Shown here in pieces: positions 58,446 through 64,000 of a stretch of 64,000 nt of DNA (positions within the stretch are counted from its first letter, which is position 1; each line of letters opens with the position of its first letter). Where the stretch lies: positions 12,617 to 76,616 of the forward strand of contig CAJNOI010000053.1 in assembly GCA_905250115.1 (NCBI GenBank), given 5' to 3'. The notes under the pieces were generated by a model. The model was given only the letters and a program-made list of their open reading frames with translations. It was not told the DNA's origin and did no database searches. This stretch comes from Adineta steineri (taxonomy: Eukaryota; Rotifera; Eurotatoria; Adinetida; Adinetidae). Both the position numbers and the translations under genes were made by a program.

Positions 58446-60956
58446 TTATTGTAATGTGTTTGATCGAAATTTGGGATGATATAACATATTATTAGAAGAT
58501 GTTATTACTGGTTTAGTAACTTTTTTTTTATATTCAAGACTATTTTGTTGTTGATGTAAATGTAAAGCTCGAATCATTTGTCTTGCTTCTTGACTTTTTT
58601 TATTTAATTTTTCATTATCTTTACTCCAATAACAACATGTTAAATATGCATATAAAACAGATCGATATCGTTTGGACATAAAATAATATGTAAGTGGATT
58701 CGATAATGCTGATGCAAATGAAAAAAGAAGAATCAAATCAACAAATATAGTTGGCATTGATCGATAAAATTTTTTATCAAATGTTCCAAATGTATGATAA
58801 ATAAATAATGGTGTCCAACAAACAAAAAATTCAACTATAATAACAATAAGAAGTTTAAGAGCTTTTCGTCGATGTCGATCCACACGATAAGTACCACGAT
58901 TAGATGAATGTTGACTTCTATTACTACCTGAACGAGAACAATATGAACGTTTTTGTTCTTTACATATTTGATGAAATGGTGGATTTGATTGTGAACGTTT
59001 ACGATGATTAGAATTACCATGTTCATCATCACTTATTCCTGATTTCGATTTATTACTTTGAAATGACATACGTCCAGCTATTTCATTTTTTGAATTTAAT
59101 TTTTGATCAACTAGATCATGTTGAATACAACTATTACGACGAACTGTCGGAGGACTTGATGAAGTTGAATGACTTTTACTGTGATTATTACTATCTATAA
59201 CAGAAACAAATTTTATAAATTATTAATATTATCATCTAGATTAGATTTACTTTGAAAAGATCGCATCCTCAATGCAGTATTATTTTTGTACATTTTACAA
59301 ATAATTAAAGTATAAAGTACCAGCATAATAAGCATTGGTGCCAAAAAATAAAAAACTATAAACAAAAAAAAAGAATGATTGTTTTTTGTTTTGAAAATAA
59401 ATCTATTCTTACCATCTAAGACAATCATATAATATCTTTCATCAAAATATTGTGGATTTACTTTTTCACATTTAAATTTTCCAGGTTTAGGTAATGAGCA
59501 TAAATTATACATTGGAATATTTGGTAATGCGCTTAAAAGACTTAATGTCCAAATTAAAAATAAAATAAGACCATTAAAAAAATTAGCAAATCGAAGTGAT
59601 TGAAGTTTTAATATTAATAATGGACGACATATTGCTATATAACGTTCAACACTGATACAAACAAGAGTAAATACATCAACAGCAACACTTAATCCTATTA
59701 AATATATATTCAATATTAAAAGTTAAGTAAACATATGACAATTATCAAACTATTCAAATATTTATGGACATAGATTAAATCTATTTTTTATCTTATATGC
59801 GCATTTTTTGTTTAGAAAGTGTAAGGTTCAAATATGTCAAATCTCGCATAATTTTTAAATTAATGAGATTCTTAACTTATCTTATACTGCAAATTCTACT
59901 TGACCTGTCTGTGTGTGACGTTTCAAGGGCTTTATATATAATATAATTATAGAAATTGTCTAGTCGTTTTTTCTAAGAAATCTTCAATTGAGAATTTTAT
60001 AAATAATCAGTTGTTGTTGTTGTTGTTTTTTTTTGTTTAATATATACAGAGAATATTTTTGAAATGAATTTGGTAAACTGATCACATACATTATAATGAA
60101 TTAATAATTCAATAATTATTATCCTGTGACAATTAGACAGACAGAACGAACAATGGAATATGTAAATATGTAGACTAAAACAGACACGAAACTGTCAATA
60201 GTTCCTTTTATTTGTACTCAAAAACTCTATTATTGAACAGAAACATATTTATTATTCAAAGAAAAACATGTTTTTGACTTTGTTTTTCTTGTAACTGAAT
60301 AAATCAATTATTATCACTGTTGGAAATTTACAAAGATTATGTTCCGATAAATATACTCAATTTCAATTTTTTTCTATCATTTTACAAGTTGATATAAAAC
60401 ATTCGTATGTTATGAGAAAAAACAGCATACTTCAATTCATCACAATAAATACAAGACAAGGGGATTTTGACATACTCTTATCGTAAATACTTTTGTACTT
60501 ATAATAAAAAAAAAAGAGTCCATTATCCTCTTATTAGTTTTTCTGACATAGATATATAAAATACTCTTTATTTATCAAGTTATTTTGATGGAAAACGAAA
60601 AAAATATTACCTTGAACAATGGGTAAAACCTTGCAAATAATTGGTCCAAACATAAAATTTCGTTTTACTCTCGCAATAATAGTAAACGGCATAAAACATG
60701 CACGTAATAAATCAGCACATGCTAAATTAACTAAATATTTATTATTTGTTAATCTTATCGGTCCTCGTGAGCCGAACATAACAACAAGTGCTGCGGTATT
60801 TCCCAATAAAGAAAGAATAAAAATTAATAATGATATACTATTTATAATCCATTCTCCATCACTTATATTAGATGATTGTAATGATGCAACAGTTGCATTT
60901 GGTAAAATTTGTGAAAAATTTCGATTTGTATATATTCGACACGATGATATAAACAT
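58446..60956 (-). CDS. Neuropeptide-type GPCR, cholecystokinin/gastrin receptor-like
   Basis: Exons 60956-60611, 59694-59413, 59355-59251 and 59194-58446 join in phase (346 + 282 + 105 + 749 nt) to give 493 residues. The extracellular N-terminus has N-glycosylation sites (PNATVAS, SNISDG). TM1 is ISLLIFILSLLGNTAALVV and TM2 LVNLACADLLRACFMPF. TM3 ends FTLVCISVERYIAICRPL with an ERY version of DRY. The second loop is rich in Cys/Pro. The third loop is long and Ser/Asn/Arg-rich. TM6 is KLLIVIIVEFFVCWTPLFIY with the CWxP motif, and TM7 ends SNPLTYYF (NPxxY). Peptide-receptor features and the CFMPF/VERYIAICRPL wording point to the CCK/gastrin-like group, with sulfated-peptide ligands in other animals. 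Intron 59695-60610 is long (916 bp) and contains no gene that I see. Confidence 0.87.
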
Positions 60957-63900
60957 TATTTGTAATTCGTAAATATTTACATGATCCTAAATAATTCTCT
61001 CTAAAATAAACGTAAATTAAGCATTATTATAAATTGTCAATGACAGAAAAAGAGAGCAAAAGAAAAGATGAAAGACTTCTTTCTTTTATTTCTATTCTAC
61101 TTTTCTTTTAACTATTCTCTCTGTTCGGTTTCCTTTTGTAGTGCATTTGGTACTGTTGGGTGTGTTTTTCTATTTCTTTCTCTGAGGACAAATCTATATT
61201 TCTTTTATATTAGTCATCAACAGTAAAGAAGAAGAAGAAAAAAAGGAACAGAAAAAGAAAATATATATATATATATTATTATGCTGATATGAATGAAATC
61301 TGATTCTCATTGTTTTACAATTCATTTTTATTTAGAAAAAGAAAGAAGAAGGAAATATGAAAAACATGCAAACTAAATAAAATCCAAATAATCATGATTT
61401 TCTTTAGGGAAAGGAAAACATTGTATTGGCTGACCTCAAAAAAATATTGTCCTCTTTTTTATTTCTCTCATGTACTCAAAATCAGAAAACTGAAGAGTCT
61501 TATATAACAACTAAATTTGATTGATATGTAAATCCTTGTCAATGAAGTAACAGTTGATCATCTCTTGAGGGACAGAGAGAGAGAGAGAGAAAAAAAGAAT
61601 AGTTTCTTTCTCTCTTAAATATAAGGAAAAAATATTATTTGTGGGCGGATCATCTTCTAATCAATAAGAAAACATCGTTTGTATTTCTTTTCTACTTGAA
61701 TAAAAATTTTGATCATTTCTATCGTGACATTTTTTCTTATTATAATCTCAATAATTTCTATTCCGTTATAAATGAAAACGATCGTAGACGAAAAAAAAAA
61801 TTATTTATTTGTCAACTATAATAAAAACAAAAAAAAACGACTATTCGATCATTGACTTTATTTGTGCATCAGATGATTCGTTATGAATTTCTAATGAAAA
61901 AAAGAATGTTTCTCTTACACATTATACAAATTTGTTTATGGCCTTTTGTGATTTATTTGCATTTAAGATTTTGGTCATATATTCATGTCATTCTCGACTA
62001 AACAATTCCCGAATATATAGAAATCTTATATGTAAAAATCGAATATTTTCTCTTTAATTAAACACATATATATTATTTTAAAAAAACTTCGACAGACAAA
62101 TTCTATTTACATAATTCTATTTGATAAAGAAAAAACAAAAAAATAATAGTTAACCCGTTGAACTGAGAAGAACATCAAATGTAGTAAACATAATATATTT
62201 ATCTAGTCTTTTGAACTATACATAAAAACGAGAGAAACAAAAAAAAAGAATGCATGATTAATAGAAGAAGAAAACAAGAGGAAGGAAGTCTATGAATAAT
62301 GTGAACGAATTGATTTCTTTATGTTAAACTAAAAAATAATGACATTAACTTACATATTAATGTCATCATGTATCCTATTCGAATAGATATTAAACAATAT
62401 AAAAGAATGTCTTCTTGTCACTACCAAAGACTTTTGATAATATATATTATTTTTTTTTCTTTGATGACATCAATCAAACTCGAAAGTATATTATATTATT
62501 TAATTATATACTTATCTCTATTTCAAGTTAATACTTATTTTAAAAAATAACTCATCAAGATTTATTTAATTATCTATCATTTAATATTAGGTACTTTAGC
62601 ATTCATATTATAATGATCATCTATGCTAGATTAGGATTATTAAGAACTACTCGACACAAAGAACTTACGAGTTATAGTTTGAAAGGAGGAAATAGGTTAA
62701 GTATGTTTTTATCAAAGAAAAGGATGTGAGGTTAAAAGGAAATGTAAGAGAAAACATGTCATAGTAAGAAGAAAATTTCATTGAATAATTTTTAATTATA
62801 AAGAGGAAGGTGGGTGTATATATTCTACCGCTGACATCAATGACTATTAGATATAAAAGTAACACATGTTTTGTCTAACTAGAAATAAGAGATTTTTAAC
62901 GGGTCAATTTCTTTTCTATTTTGTTAATTTCTAAGTAATCAAAAAGAATGTAAAATGTAGACATCTGTATTTTGAATAATACTATAAATAGACAAAAAAG
63001 GGTTGTTTTTTTCAATCAAAAAGATAATGGAGAATGACAAAACCATGATAATTCTGTGTAGGTAGTTTGTAGTTAAAACAATACTTTTCGAAAAAAATCT
63101 ATTTTTATTATTGTTTAATTATTTATTATCAATAATTATATAAGTCAATAATTAAAAAAAAGGCGAACAAACTTGGTAGAAAAAGGTTATTAGTCTATTT
63201 CCTGATGTAATCGAACTTTCTATAATAAAAGTACAAAACAATATGATAAAGTGTTAAATTAAGAAAACTAATCATTTTAGTCTTTTTCAATTCTCTTGGT
63301 ACTATCTTGACAGTTTAATTCATTAGAATAAGTTTACATATTAATAGATCAAATAGTAAAACTGTTTCACTTATTCTATATTTATCAAAAATTTAAATAT
63401 ATTTTTTTATTTATGAATAATACATAAGATATTTTCTATGTGTCATTTGCTTAGACACTATAAAGAATTTAATCGTAAAAATAGATATAAAAATGAGACA
63501 CTAAAAAACAAATGTTTATTGTAATTTATTGCTTTGAAGTATCTTTCAAGAATGTTCATTTTATGATCTACATGTTTTGTCTCTTTTTGTTTTCTTCTTA
63601 CAAATATTTATCCATTAACGATTTCCTTCCGTTTCATATTTTATAGTGTTTGACTAATTTTCTATTCAGTATGTCGAAGCATTTCCTCAATTAAAATAAC
63701 ATCATCCCTCAGGCAAAATAATTTCTGACGATCTTTTGTTTCTAAAATATATCTTCTATGAAAAAGTCACGATATAGATGTAGACAGGAAACGGACATTA
63801 GAGGCATTCATCTTTTATGCACATGATTAACTCATTTTATTAACAAGAATTATTTCATTTCGAAATCAATTTAATTAATTACACAAAAATTGATCTTATT

Positions 63901-64000
63901 TTTATTGATGAAAACTTTTACCCTAGATTTAAATATGTTCGACGAAAAAAATCCAGATGTTACATACCTTAATGGCGAAAAAACAAAAATACGAGCGATG
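60957..64000. other. Gene-free AT-rich flank
   Basis: About 3 kb without a supported gene. It contains the receptor promoter side, an (AT)n run near 61261-61278 and a (GA)n tract near 61573-61590. Short frames at 61639, 62368 and 62665 lack domains or splice context. Confidence 0.5.

Overview
The window is eukaryotic and metazoan-like: AT-rich, with about 50-60 bp GT-AG introns, and most likely from a bdelloid rotifer. That call rests on four things: (i) conserved animal genes (KLHL20-type BTB-Kelch, hnRNP, SLC33A1, ABCC4-type); (ii) families that from memory are expanded in bdelloids (NHL propellers, LDLa/EGF-7TM receptors, divergent rhodopsin-like receptors, MULE transposases); (iii) genes with a bacterial or fungal look (Cache-like, HHE/hemerythrin-like, dienelactone hydrolase); (iv) GGGTGT (TGTGGG) repeats, the motif reported for Adineta vaga telomeres. 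No database search was possible. Two 100-N assembly gaps are present (11274-11373 and 51793-51892).

Layout. 0.8-8.1 kb: two neighbouring + strand genes, a KLHL20-like Cul3 adaptor and a two-RRM hnRNP, each with a MITE in an intron. 8.7-14.4 kb: a secreted Cys-rich protein, a four-TM membrane protein cut by a gap, and two convergent rhodopsin-like receptors. 14.4-24.5 kb: gene-poor and repeat-rich, with a dead MULE transposase and a 949 bp hAT-type MITE. 24.5-29 kb: three small genes (secreted Cache-like, a 70-residue EF-loop mini-protein, a two-repeat secreted Cys-rich protein). 30-36 kb: a third receptor and an SLC33A1-like acetyl-CoA transporter. 36.3-47.7 kb: a 1610-residue LDLa/EGF-7TM receptor, a carbonyl-reductase-type SDR and an ABCC4-like transporter. 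48.5-50.9 kb: two broken genes (NHL propeller, dienelactone hydrolase), each ending exactly at telomere-like sequence. 53-61 kb: a small basic secreted protein, an HHE-domain protein and a CCK/gastrin-type peptide receptor. 61-64 kb: no gene seen.

The most unusual signal is a dispersed family of about 15 short inverted repeats of roughly 50-75 bp. One arm reads GGGTGTGGGT-like, the other CACCCACACCC-like, and the AT-rich loop differs in every copy. Several copies share a non-telomeric flank (CATCTTGAG). Three lie between convergent gene ends, and one locus (49349-49584) has expanded into a long interstitial telomere-type array at the broken 5' end of the NHL gene. They could be a tiny mobile hairpin family, telomere-derived repair scars, or bidirectional 3'-end elements.

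The genes do not form an operon or pathway. This looks like an ordinary chromosomal stretch with a high density of membrane and secreted proteins (five 7TM receptors).
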